Below are positions 49,801-61,700 of a DNA stretch of 64,000 nucleotides, piece after piece. The notes under the pieces were generated by a model, which searched no databases, had not been told where the DNA came from, and worked only from the letters and a program-made list of their open reading frames with translations. A program made the translations under genes and the position numbers. The stretch is taken from NCBI GenBank assembly GCA_014706295.1, contig JACSVZ010000007.1, positions 46,638,975 through 46,702,974 of the forward strand, given 5' to 3'. How positions within the stretch are numbered: position 1 is the first letter of the stretch; each line of letters begins with the position of its first letter. This stretch comes from Lycocorax pyrrhopterus obiensis (taxonomy: Eukaryota; Chordata; Aves; Passeriformes; Paradisaeidae).

Positions 49801-50439
49801 TAGAGATGTTTTAGACCATAGTTTAGGACAAACATAGAGCAAAAGAAAAGAGGACATGTTTACAATAAATGCAGAACAATCCCTACTTCATTTGTTCATG
49901 TTTTTTCAAAACAAGCTGCTGTCACAACAGGCTTTTCCCCAAACAGAGTTTCATCCATATGTGTTTGTCAAATCATGTCAAAGAAGACTTTATCTGCGTC
50001 AGTGAAAGCAGTGATAGATATCCATTCACATGCATGCACTATATCAGCTGACAGCTAATCTCATAGGTACAGGAACCCTCAAAGGAGCACTCCGGTGTTT
50101 CAAAACAGGCGGTATCCCAGTACAAGGATGCCAGAGAGCAAAGAAAGGTAAGTTCCTGATTGTTTGGATTGCTTGGATTGTTTGCTTCAAAATGAAGCAA
50201 CTGAAGATATCAGTGTTACAAGTGAAATTGCAATGTTAGGATCCGTACAGTTGTTCACATCTGACATCACCACATTACCTGCGCTTGTACTGGTGAACAG
50301 CACAGCCAGGGCTCCCACTGATGTGTGAGAAGCTTAAATACCTCAGGTTTCTGCTAATATTGATGAGAATGAAGGAAGCAATACGCTCACTCACCATCGA
50401 GACGACGGGGTAAAGCTGAACTGGTTAAAGTTGTAGGCA

Positions 50440-51189
50440 ATTCTCTCCTACAGGGAGCAGAGGGCCCAATGTGCTGACCAGGCCCAGCCCACGGCAGGGG
50501 CTGCTGCATCCTGGGGCCTGGGTCACGGACATCACCAAAACACTTCCCAGGCTGGCACGGCCCTCAGACTGCTGCCCGTGCCCGATGTGCCACGTAAGGG
50601 GCAGAGGAAACGGCAGCACATAGTCCGAGGGCGACCAAAAAGGACTTCAGGGCCTTCAGATGTTTGGTAAGGGAAGCTGGGGTATGGGTTATGTTCTCCT
50701 CTGTAGTTACGGTTGAAGGTGGCAGCATGGGAAGAAATGGACAAACTGAGTCTATGGCTCCACAGCTGGTGTCATCATCAAAATTTTGGGGGTTTTGACA
50801 ATGGAATGGTTCTACACAGCACCAGGCATGCTGGCATCTGACAGGATTCACCTTTCTCAGCAGCGGTAGAGTCTTTGCTCAGGAACTAGTGGGGTTCACT
50901 GGCAGGGCTTTGAACTAGATGGGGAGTGGGGGTAGAGGGGCAATATCAGGCTTGTCCCTGGCAAGATGTGAGAAGATATGAAAACAGATAGAGGGACAGG
51001 GTGCTAGCGAGGGTTCTTTGCAGTGAGTCTGAGCTAGCCACCCTGGACCACACCTGCAGTCTTACGGAGATGAGCCAGGGAGTCCTAACAGAAGCCACAG
51101 GGAAACACCAGGGAAATATCTGAAAGGAATAATGGGGTTTTCCTCTAGGAAGGCAGCCTGGCAATCCCCAGGAGCAAGATACTGGACAA
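50440..51189 (+). mobile_element. Probable 5' part of the same CR1, ORF unreadable
   Basis: This stretch is GC-richer than its surroundings and runs without a visible break into the recognised CR1 RT region. Phrases such as GGGCTTTGAACTAGATGGGG (near 50907-50926) resemble sequence I associate with long avian CR1 copies upstream of the RT. No coding frame is clean enough to prove it. The left edge is a guess from the change in base composition. Confidence 0.4.
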
Positions 51190-52530
51190 GGAATGCAAGA
51201 GACTGGTATAGCTGAGGCTGAGTAGGGAACTGCTGGTTGAACTACAAGTAAAGAGACAAATGCATAGACGGTGGAGACAAGGACAGGTAACCCAGGAAGA
51301 GTATAGAAATACAGGGATGAGGTAAGGAAGGCCAAGGAAAAGCTGGAACTGAATCTCACAAGGGATGCCAATAATCACAAGAAGGGCTTCTACTGGTATG
51401 TTAACCAGAAAAGGAAGGTCAAACAAGGTGTAGACCCCCAATAAACAACACTGGTAAACTGGTAACAACAGATGAGGAGAAGGCTGAGGTACTCAACAAT
51501 TTTTTTTACCTCAGTCTTCAGTGACAGCCTCTCTTTTCACACCTCTCAAGTGGATGGACAGCAGGATGGCGACTGGGAGAGCAAAGTGTGGGGTTTTTTC
51601 TTAGGTGCTAAGGATCAGGTTCATGACCACCCGAGAAACCTGAATGTACATAAGTCTATGGGACCTGATGAGATCCATCCCAGAGTTCAGAGGGAATTGG
51701 CCAGTGTAGTTGCCAAGCTATTCTCCATGATACTTGAAAAGTCATGGCAGTCAAAAGAAGTCCCAGGTGACTGGAAAAAAGGAAACATTATACCCATCTT
51801 TAAAAAGGGTAGAAAGGAAGGTACTGGGTGCTACTGACCTGTCAGCATCACCTCTGTTCAGAGAAGATCATGGAACAGATCCTCTTAGAAGCTATGCTAA
51901 GGCATGTAAAGGACAGGGAAGTAATTTGGCACAGCCAGCACAGTTTCACCAAGGGCAAGCCCTGCCTGACCAACCTAGTGGCCTTCTCTGATGGAGTGAC
52001 TCCACCAGGGGAGAAGGGAAGGGCTACAGATGTTATTTATCTGGACTTCTGTAAAGCCTTTGTCACACAACATCCTTCTCATCTAGGCTGAGAAAGATGG
52101 ATACCATTGGTAGACTGTTAAATGGGTAAGAAATTGGTTGGGTCACATCCAGAGGGTAGTGGTCAACAGATCAGTCCTGACTGATGTCAGTGACAAGTGG
52201 TGTCCCTCAAGGATTCATACTAGGACCTGTGTTATTTAATATCTTCATTAATAACATAGACAAAGGAATCGAGTGCAGCCTCAGCAGATTTGCAGATGAC
52301 ACCAAACTGAGTGTGCGGCTGACACACCAGAAGGATGAGATATCATCCAGAGGGACCTGGACAAGCTCAAGATGTGAGTCCATGAGAATCTCATGAGGTT
52401 TGACAAGGCCAATTACAAAGTTGCAGCGGGACTGGGGCAACCCCTGGTATCAATACAGGCTGGGGATGAACAGTTCAGAGCAGCCCTATCAAGAAGGACT
52501 TGGGGGTGCTGGTGGATGAGAGGCTGAGCA
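51190..52530 (+). mobile_element. Decayed CR1 LINE, ORF2 reverse transcriptase region
   Basis: Three plus-strand frames, joined by frameshifts and stops, read as CR1 ORF2. Pre-RT sequence includes NNHKKGFYWYVNQKRK and [17 protein letters not shown] (51370-51530). Then come [18 protein letters not shown] and [20 protein letters not shown] (51650-51820), [19 protein letters not shown] and [13 protein letters not shown] (51870-52070), and finally [20 protein letters not shown] and the catalytic FADDTKLS (52190-52310). The sequence continues through the post-RT region (…GNPWYQYRLG…, GGCWWMRG-like bases) to about 52530, where similarity fades. No ATTCTATG tail follows, so both ends are lost. It is non-functional. 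Confidence 0.9.
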
Positions 52531-54494
52531 GCCCACTAATGGATACCACATAATCTTTCACTCCAAGGCTCTGGCTCATCTCCAAACAGAAGTTCCTGGG
52601 GGATGCAGGTATCTAGCATTTGCTTCCAATCTCAAATCTTTCCCACAGACTCCCCAAATTCTTTCAGATAAGGACTGCTTGAGTTAGGATAGCAGGGCTG
52701 TGCCTGGAAGTCACAGCAAGTATAAGAGGTATGTTAGAGAAATAGCGAAGGCAATCAGTGTATTAAGCTATCACCTATATGAACTTCTCATGAATATGTC
52801 ACAAACAGAAAATGCATGCAGATCTATGAATGAAGGGAATTAGATGGTCTAACAGGAAGCAGGTGGAAGTAATGAAACATTCAAGTTTCTGTTTTTCTGT
52901 AACCAAAAAATCATTAAACCATCAAAATTTTGTGTTTTGAGGATATGGTAAATCATTTCCACTACCTCATTTGCTTGTTATTCCATGCCCCCTCACCCCC
53001 CATTCTTCAGGTCTTTCCGTTGTGCTTTTTAACAGGTTTTGCAGAGAGCATCCACTTAACCAGCACAGTGAATGTTGAATTTTTATAACTGGGCATTCAA
53101 AAATCTGATGCTGATTTAGAAAGTCTGGCTTTTAGAACAAAAATCCCAGTAGACAATGATTGTGTTTGCCTTCGTGTTTGTGCAGCATCTTTGCATGATG
53201 TGGGCTAATTAACAGGTGACATTACAGCTGTGATCAAGAAATGGGGGAGCAATCCTGCCTGCGGGCTACGATTACATATGGTGCAGAACACTAGTATCCC
53301 TGTGGCAGTTGTTCTGGATTGAGGAATAATAAGAATTCCTGCCTGGGGAACCACAGGATTCATACAGTCATGGATCAAGAAAGCTGCTATCAGTGCTGAC
53401 GTGTTTTACACCAGTTTGGCCCTGGTCCTTCTACCTATCCCCAAGGCACACAAATCGAGCAGTGAAAGTCATCCCAAGCCTGCCACACAAGGGGAATTTC
53501 ACCCTACTGTTTGTAGGGTGCTTTGCTGCGAACTGCCACCGAAGTGAGAAGCATTACTATTGCATTTACCGCTCATGAAAGCAAAGCTTGACATACTGTT
53601 CGTTAGGAAAACACAGAGTGCCTCAGAGCATAGAGCTTTTCACTGCAGCAGCACCCCCTGGGTTAAATCTAACCCTGTTTTCCCTGAAGAGGATTGTGCT
53701 GCTGACTTCAGCAACATCTCAGCTGTCTGCTGCAAATGCAGTCATCAGCAGCAAGGCATTCCATCTAGTATGAAAGACAGGTAAAGGCAGAAAGGGCAAT
53801 ACACATTAAACAAAATGGATTGGGTGTGCTGTTAGAACAAAAGTAGCACTGATTTCTCCCAATTGCCCCTTTCCCAGAGTGGGGTGGCGAGAAGGGAGGA
53901 GTATGTTAGGTTACAAAACTGCATAAGGAATAAAGGCATGTTTGCTTCCTATTATAGGGTAATGTTAGTGAAATAGAGTAAAAGTTCATAGTACTGAGTT
54001 CTCTCAGTTGGTGGGGAGAGAAATGTCAACAATATGTATCAGAGGGAATTATATCTGACCATTGTTTTGCCATCCCTGGCAGCAGCTTTGGGAAGTATGT
54101 CGTACCAAAAGGGTTCTGCAATTTCTGTACCATTTGTCATATATTCCCATCTAGTCCTCAAAATAATGATTCTCAGTAAGCTTCCACAAAAATCTACATA
54201 ATTCTGCTGCATCAGTTATAATTGAAACATACTAATTAATAGCTCTTGGAATACCCCAGCTATTTAATTAATCTGGAACATAGTTGTTATGAGAAAACAA
54301 AAAGGCACTGTTTTATAGTGTCTTTCATTCTTTTTCATTAGAAAAATATATTTTAGGCAAAAATAAAAAATCTTAAACAGCCTAAATTGGAACATGGTAG
54401 AAATTAAGAAATCAGTATGGTCTGAGTTAAAGTGTCTTTTTAGAAAGAGCTTCCCAACGATGAGAGTCTTCATATAGTGGTGATACTGGTGGCA

Positions 54495-54504
54495 CTGTCA
54501 ATCA
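54495..54504 (-). promoter_or_regulatory. PBX-MEIS/PREP decamer TGATTGACAG (minus strand)
   Basis: CTGTCAATCA on the plus strand is the exact reverse complement of the decamer. It is about 300 bp outside the ERVL-type LTR. Motif evidence only. Confidence 0.25.
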
Positions 54505-54789
54505 TCAGAACTAAGGAGAACCTAAGCCTCTTCTCTCTTCCCAAAGAGCTTCTTTAGTGTCAGACAAGAACTTAGTTATGCAGTAAGTAATTAGGATGAA
54601 TTTTACCTTGGACTGAAAGATAATATCACTCCTATCTGAAACCAGTTTTTTCCAAGAACAAATCTTACAGGAATCTTCTCCAGTTTCTACTGCCCATACT
54701 ACCAGAGTATTGCTGCTCCCATTTACCTGTGCAGCAAGTGCCTGACAGAAACAAGTACCTGGCTATCTGGTCTGCATGACAGTGTATTT

Positions 54790-55703
54790 CGTTTAGGTGG
54801 CAACATGATGGGAGCAGGGTGGCTACAGTGGTGGTCTCTGTGGAAGGCCTGGGGCTGCCCCTTTCTGGACACAGCCAGTTCCTGCGGATTCCAATGGACC
54901 CACCACAGGACACAGCTGAGCCCATCAGTGAAGCTGGCAGCACTTCTGTGAAAGCATACTTTAGAAAGGGAAAATATTGTGCAGACTTTAAAGAATGAGG
55001 AAAAAAGTGTGAGAAACAGTCCTAAAAACACCAAGGTCAGTGAAGGAGAAAGAGGTGCTCCGGGAGCTGTAGGAGATATTCCCCTGTAGCCTGTGAGTTT
55101 TGGAAGAGATCATAATGGAGTTGGTATTTTCTTGGAAAATTTCACAGAGAGGATCACACCAGAGCAGATATTCACACTGCAGCATGTGGAGCATGCTAGT
55201 CCAGGGCAGGCTGATATTTCCCGCAGTACTGCTACCTGTGGAGAGACCATGTTGGAGGAGGTTTATCCTAAAGGATACCAGCCCATGGTATGGACTCATG
55301 CAGGAGCAAGGAAAAAGTATAAGGAGAAAGGTGCAGTCTAGAGGAGCTAGACCCACCAAAAACACCCATTCCCCATCCCCCCTGCACCAGGTGAGGTGGG
55401 GAGGAAAAAGAAGAGTCAGGAATGAAGCAACTAAGTTGGGCCAGGAAAAAGTAAAGCAGGGGAAAGTATTTTAACCTTTGTCTTTATTTCTTACTACCCA
55501 AATCTATTTTAATTAGCTATAAATCAAAATTTCCCCAAGTCAAGTCTTGTTTGCCTGCGATGGCAATCTCTAACTGATCTCCCTGGCTTTATCTCAACCC
55601 ACAAACCTTTCCAATCTTATTTTCTCCCCCTCTCCTGTAGAGGAGGGAGGAGTGAGAGAGGCTGGGTGGGCATCAGGTAGCCAGCCAAGGTCAACCCACC
55701 ACA
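54790..55703 (+). mobile_element. Solo LTR of an avian ERVL-type endogenous retrovirus
   Basis: The sequence matches a long avian ERVL-type LTR family. Its markers, in order, are GGCCTGGGGCTGCCCC, GCTGAGCCCATCAGTGAAGC, AACACCAAGGTCAGTGAAGG, a run of degenerate 'GTGGAGAGACCATG..GGAGGAGGTTTATCCT' units of about 60 bp, CCCCAAGTCAAGTCTTGTTT, CTTTATCTCAACCCACAAAC, and the terminal CCAGCCAAGGTCAACCCACCACA. The right end (CA at 55703) is well defined; the left end is approximate. No retroviral internal genes are adjacent, so it is a solo LTR. It reads antisense to KCNK10. Confidence 0.8.
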
Positions 55704-58302
55704 GACAGTTTGCACAGGTGCAATAAAGATCTTGCAATAAAGATGAGGACACAACTCAGACTGTATTGTTCAGCACTGTTTTTCCTCTGAGTCTCACCAG
55801 TTACTTGCATATGGATTTGGTGAAAAAGTCATCAGTCCATGCGCTATCAATGTATAGATCAGGACTTAAACTACAAGGGTGAACAGGAGTTAGCTACAGA
55901 GGCAGCAAACATCCTTCCAACAATAATGCTTTTTTTTTTGTCACTCTGTACTTGAACTGGGTCAATTTGGAACAAAAACATTCATTTGTCTTATTGAGTG
56001 GATTTGATTTTTTCACTTTTTTTCACCTTTCATTCTAATTTTCCCTTCTCAAACAAGCATTTTATTTCACTCACTTTCTACACACATTCAAGAAAAATGG
56101 ATGCCAGCAGCATACATTTTCACATAAAACTAAATGTCAAATTGATTAAATATTTCATGCTGGCAGGAAGTGCATGCATATGTAGCCAATGAAGTAGCAA
56201 TACAATGTGATGTCTCTAACAATTCTAAAAAAGTATAAGAAAATCCCAGTCTCCTTGTAGATACTAAATGACTTGAAATTGGGTGCTGGGTAAACCTGAC
56301 AGGTTGGATTACTTATTAATCTAGTTGTAATCAGTTTAACAAGTATGTAAAAGATTAAAAAGTCTATGCAATTATCATTCCCCTGAGCTATGCCATGTCC
56401 CTCTGCTTTGTGAGGCTTTTGTAAAAGTCTCTGCTATTCTTAATTTAGCAATTCTGAACCTAGTGTCCCTAGAGAGATAGAAAAATATATGTATCAGCTA
56501 ATTTAATTTTAGTCAAGAAAGTGTAGTGAGACAGGAGGGTCGGAAAACCATTTTCATACTTATTTTATTTCTGAAAGATAGCACCATTTCTGATTGCAAA
56601 TGTTTCAAAACACAGAAGAATGGCAGTTCAAGCATCTCACAGGAGCTTTCAAAGCAGGGAAAGGGGAAACTGACAATGGCAGCCTAGGAAAATAAACAGT
56701 CTGAAGGGCTAAATCTAAGTGCCCTTAACCATTAAAAACCCCAGAAAATCTCACTACACCAATAAGTTTGTTCCTAAATTAGTTTTTGTATATGTCCTTA
56801 TTAATAGTCAACGCAGTCATCTTTTCAACGTCCCACATCAATTTCTATTGCAGCTTTCCAAAGTATTTTCTTAATATAAATGAAAATGTTTAGATTATAT
56901 GTAAAAAGGTAAAGTGTAATCTCACAAATGAAAATAAGACACTGGGTAACTAAAGAGAGTGATGAATTCTTCCCTAGATGTCTTAAGAACAGTGCAAGAA
57001 ATAACTGATTAATCTGTACCAAGGAAGTAGGGGAATATATATTAGGGAAAAGTCTACCTACAAAGAGAACTAAGCATGGGAACAGCTGTCAATATATTGA
57101 AATGTCCTTCATTGGAAGTATCTAAGAACAGGGCATAAAATCATCTGCCAGAAATTGTCTGTGTTATCCATGTCCTGCATACCCCCGTGAATCCAAGAAG
57201 AAAAGGTACCAGTGAAGGGTAACAGAGAAAAACAGCCTAATGTTGTTGTATTCAACATCCAGAATCTGTAAAAAAACTAACAAAATGTTAAAGGTATATT
57301 AAAAAAAAAAATCATCTTGACATTCTAGTCTCAAGCCCCAGCAGGAAAATGCTCTTGAAATCCTCTTCCTCCCCTTCAGTGTAAGATAGGCAATCATACT
57401 TCAACATTCCTTTTTGCATCAGTTGTGCCAAATCTCATAGCATTTCACAAATTACAGACAAACCTCTGTGACACTGAGGAGAAACAACATTGTGTGTGTT
57501 CACAGTTTCTCTCATGTAAACACCGCCATAGAGAACTTAGCAAATTAATTAAATTCAAAAGTAATTTCAAAAGTTGATTAAACAAGCTCTTTGTCACACG
57601 CGCATCAAGAAGGTACAGCGATCTGTCATCAATGTATTAGCAAATTTTCAAATTCTTTTAGGGGACATACTCTTTTCCACTATACATTACAGAATGCTGG
57701 TCTATCTGTTACAAGATTAATAGACAGCAATAAATAAGATTCCTTTCTTTTGTTGGTTATAAAGGAAAAACATGATAACCACATGTAAGCTGCTCTGGAT
57801 GATTATTTACAAGAACTTCCAGATTCTGACCCAGCCTCTCCTCTGTCAGAACTGCAGTCTGAGCGTGCCCGTGAACTTAAAACGGACTGCCCAAGAGTTA
57901 CTCTCTTGCAAACACAGCCTTAGAGATCCTGCTACTGAGGCTATGCAAATGTCAGGGAAACAACAGGAAGCCCGAGGCTGGCTTGAGCAGGTATCTGCCA
58001 GGACTTATCCACTGACACTAAAAAAAAAATCTCTGCAAAAGTCACGATCATGGGATGCTGGGATACTTTCCCCTCCCTCCTCCCTCTCCCAGGCACTGCG
58101 CTATTCTAATGCATACATGACAGCTCACTGGTCAAAAGAATGGATGTGCTAAGGCAGGACATGAACTCCAGGAATAGCTGAAAGCATCAGGGTTTTTTTC
58201 TAGTTTGGCTTCAGGACAGCACTACTCAGGGGGGGTTCCTAGCTAACACTGGCAATAGCACGAAGATGCACTGCTGCTGACACCATTTGTAGCACTACTT
58301 AC

Positions 58303-58525
58303 AGAGCTGCCAAGTCCAGACGAATACTTGATAGAGGTTTGTCTTGTGCTGGAGTGAGATTGTACACTCACTGCTGGAGGGCAGTTTGAATTTTGTTTCC
58401 CTTGCTTTGCCTTCTCTCTCTCTCCTGACCTCTCTTCCACCCTGCCCTCCTCCAAATCCATCCATCTGCTCTTGTCCCTCACTTCTCTCCAACCGTGCTG
58501 GCAGTGTGGGAGGTAGCACACCCAT
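58303..58525 (-). CDS. Speculative alternative first coding exon of KCNK10
   Basis: On the minus strand an ATG (58523-58525) with G at -3 and G at +4 opens a 74-codon frame rich in Arg, Gly and Glu (begins MGVLPPTLPARLERSEG). The frame stays open to a strong donor, CAGCTCT|GTAAGT, at 58303/58302. One leftover base would join exon 2's TG as a Leu codon and enter Ala-Val-Pro in the correct frame. The region is more GC-rich than its surroundings. Against it, the known mammalian TREK-2 N-termini are only about a dozen residues long and unlike this one. It could equally be a non-coding first exon or chance. Confidence 0.15.
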
Positions 58526-58698
58526 AACTCCCGGTTCAGGTCCTCTTCTCGGCACTACCCTTCCCACTGCCTCCGGTACCTGAGCCCATGTTCATGTATG
58601 ACAGGGCTCATCAATGAACTTCAGGTATTGGGAGAATAAAAAATAGAGCAGAAGAGCATTACAGTGAGGAGTAGGAAGTACTGAGGGGAGATTAGAAG

Positions 58699-58708
58699 TG
58701 ATTGACAG
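58699..58708 (+). promoter_or_regulatory. PBX-MEIS/PREP decamer near candidate first exon
   Basis: Exact TGATTGACAG about 175 bp upstream, in KCNK10's direction, of the candidate alternative first exon at 58303-58525. Motif evidence only. Confidence 0.3.
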
Positions 58709-61700
58709 GGGCAAGTCCCAAATATGGAGCCCTCCTGCTTCAAGATTGGTGACTGTGTTTGTTCCAATACACTCATTGGCAGCAGTGCTATCATCAGCTT
58801 TATGAGGCTATTTATAGAGAAACTGAATACAGAGAAACCCATGAAAAATTCTCACCTTTCTCTTCCTGAAATAAGACTAAAACCAATAGATCATGCTAAA
58901 ACCTGTTTCCCTAGCAATAGATTGGTAATTCTTTCTCCTGCTAAAATTGAGAGTTCATGCAGGTCTCTGCTCTGTCAAATAGGAAGCAAGTGCTTTTGGC
59001 TCAAGAACTTGAGGTGTAGACGTGACTTTATAAAAAAGAGTTCCTGCTAGAAGAAATGACCATATCATTGTTTTTCCTCATTAGGAACATATAGAAAAAC
59101 TGATTTTTTGTCAGTATGGTACAAGCACCAAGGAATAAACAGCTGCTCTCTGGTTCTCTGCAGATTTCACCCTTCAGTGAACAACAGACAGGTTGAACAG
59201 TGATGCTGCTATCTATCCATAATCTTCTTTTTACAGACTAAACCAAAATTTTTAATTGCATCATGTGCTCTGGATGAAACAAGTTGTCTAGTTTTCCTCA
59301 ATAGGAAGTGTCCCAGGTTTCCAGCAACATTTAGGAAGAGTCTGAATCTTCCACCACAGGTTTTCAGTGCGTTCCCCTTCAAAGTACCCACAGGATGATG
59401 TAGGTTCAGGGGTTTTGCTGGGATCTTCCAAATATCCTATCTCACCGATTCAGAAAAGAAATTCAGCCAGTGGTCTCATGGCCAGATCAAATAGTCAAGG
59501 AAACCTAAGTCTTGGAATTTAGCATAAGAAGGCCTGTGTACAAAGGGAAGGACATTCTTATTGAAAGAAACCTAGTGGTAAAACAATCAAGTGGAAGAGA
59601 CAACAAAGCAAAGATTCACGCCGGCCTTCCTAGAAGGAAGCTATCTAACATACATCTGAAATGTGACTGATGCTGGCCGTCTGACACAGGTACAGCCTTA
59701 CAGTGGAGTGAAGGAATTTCTTGATCACCTCAGTCATGAGAAGGGGACTTTAGCAGCACCACTGACTTTAGTAAAGACTGGACATCAGGCTAGTGGTGTC
59801 TCCCCTAATCTGACTACTGATTAGGATCTATAGAAAAATACTTTGAATTCAAGCAAATCTCATTAACAATCTACCATTTCAATTAAGCAATAATTTCTCA
59901 AATTTTCTGTGCAACAGCAATAAAAGTGGATCTTTCCATGTGATAATGGTCAGAAATCATAAGAAGCACATTGCTTGGGCTGGTTTTAGCTCACTGAAGC
60001 TGTACAATTTGCCTAACCTGAGGATCCAATCTATTTCATGGTCTTAAGTTCTTATACATATTCATAGTCTTAGTTAAAGTGAATGAAAGCTTTCCAATAC
60101 TTCAAAAACCTATTCTGGAACAGGATGAAGAATACATATAGGAGAGGTACAAAAAAATTAATCTGTGCAGAAAAGATCTTTCACAAGGAAGAGAAAGTTG
60201 CTGTTTGAAATGCATTTATTCAGCATAGGCATTTTTATATTCTCTTATTCTAAATTCTTTATAATATAAATATTTTTCTTTTACACTTTCAGTGTGTAAT
60301 TCAGCAGAAACAACCCCTGTCTCATTTCTTTCCTTTGCTGCAACTTGGAATACATCCCATTAATCTGTCAATACAGATGCGGTCAAATTGTTCAGTGTAG
60401 CCTAGAGAATGATTCTGCTGACCCTAAACCAGACGTTTACTGATGATTCTCCTGGCTCCATAAATCATACTTGAGTATGTCTCCCTTAACCAAAGCAGGT
60501 CCTTAGAAACTTAGAATACCTTAGAATTTCAGATACCTACTTGTATTTAGCTGTTTTATTCTCCAACTAAGTCACACTCAAATTGTGTAATTCAGTTGCC
60601 CATCCACATCATATACCACCAAGTGAGAGGTTACAGGATACCCTCATTGGCCTTAAGCTGTTGCTCCAGAAGGGAAGAAGTCTCCCTTAGGTCCATTACC
60701 ATATATACCAGGCCTATATAAGTATCTCAGCTACCTTAAAGCCCCTTAAATGTCATCAGATGCCTATTTTTAGAAAACTGAATCAACAAAAAATGTCTGG
60801 TAGCAATAAGAAATTCAGGTCACAAAGCTACATGTCATATAGCACTGTAACCCAATAACAGACTCTGTTTCCTGTGAAGACAAATTATGCTGTAGCATCA
60901 TGAAGAGGTGACTCTGGAGTTGTTTCTGGAGTTGTCGTGATTGCTGCTACTCAAGGCCTCTCTGCCCAGTGCTTTCTTGTGTAATCCAAACTTAGCTCTG
61001 TTAACATTTAAGTAAACAGTGATAGATCTGGGTTAACTTAGAAGAACGTCTTTGAGATGTGAGAGCTGCTTCCTGCATTTCAGCTGGGAGCTTGTGCAGT
61101 ACCATTTCCTTCGTAATTCTTTCATCAATTAGGTTTTTCACACACAGTACCTAGTGACTGTCTTTTGTTTCTCTAAGATGAAAAGCTGAAATTTGAGAGG
61201 TTAAAAGCCCTGGACAAGCTGTCAGTATGTATTTTCTGGTTTCAAATCATGCTAATATTATTATGTTACAGTATCAAGTAAGAAATAATCCAAACACCCT
61301 TCAACAACATATCACTGAATCTTCAAAAACTCAGTGGCTCAAGTTTAAGGTGCCAAAATCCAAAATCCTCATCCAGTAAAGTCAGTGGCATGTTTTTTTT
61401 TCTTCCTAGGGAAGAAAAGATGAGTCAGTCCCGCTGAGATATGAACATATGGCTCTAACAAACCTAGGTACCCAAAGCCTAGTGCTTAAAGCACTGTGAT
61501 GATCCTGTAGGACAGTGATACAATAACTTGTACTGCTTTCTAAGAAGATTTTTTAGGATGCTGTCTTTTGTTATCCCCTGCTAGCAAAACAGTCTATTGT
61601 CTTCAGCAAAATGAGTGTCACACAGTCATGCATAATGCACAGATTACCAGAAAAAGAACTGAAGCAATTTAAAGATCTATTAAATGCATCCATTTGGGGA

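Noticed and set aside
50946..51468. 141- and 107-codon minus-strand ORFs
   Set aside because: They are antisense frames of the CR1 element; the plus strand carries the recognisable RT sequence.
57720..57773. Minus-strand ATG opening MFFLYNQQ, whose first five residues match the mammalian TREK-2 start MFFLY
   Set aside because: After five residues, all with T-rich codons, the match stops. The frame ends in a stop after 18 codons, and no usable GT donor lies at the expected place. Chance in AT-rich DNA is more likely than a real exon 1.
57772..58152. 126-codon plus-strand ORF upstream of KCNK10
   Set aside because: It is the longest non-TE ORF outside exons, but has no domain, signal peptide, repeats or family resemblance. 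Treated as chance.
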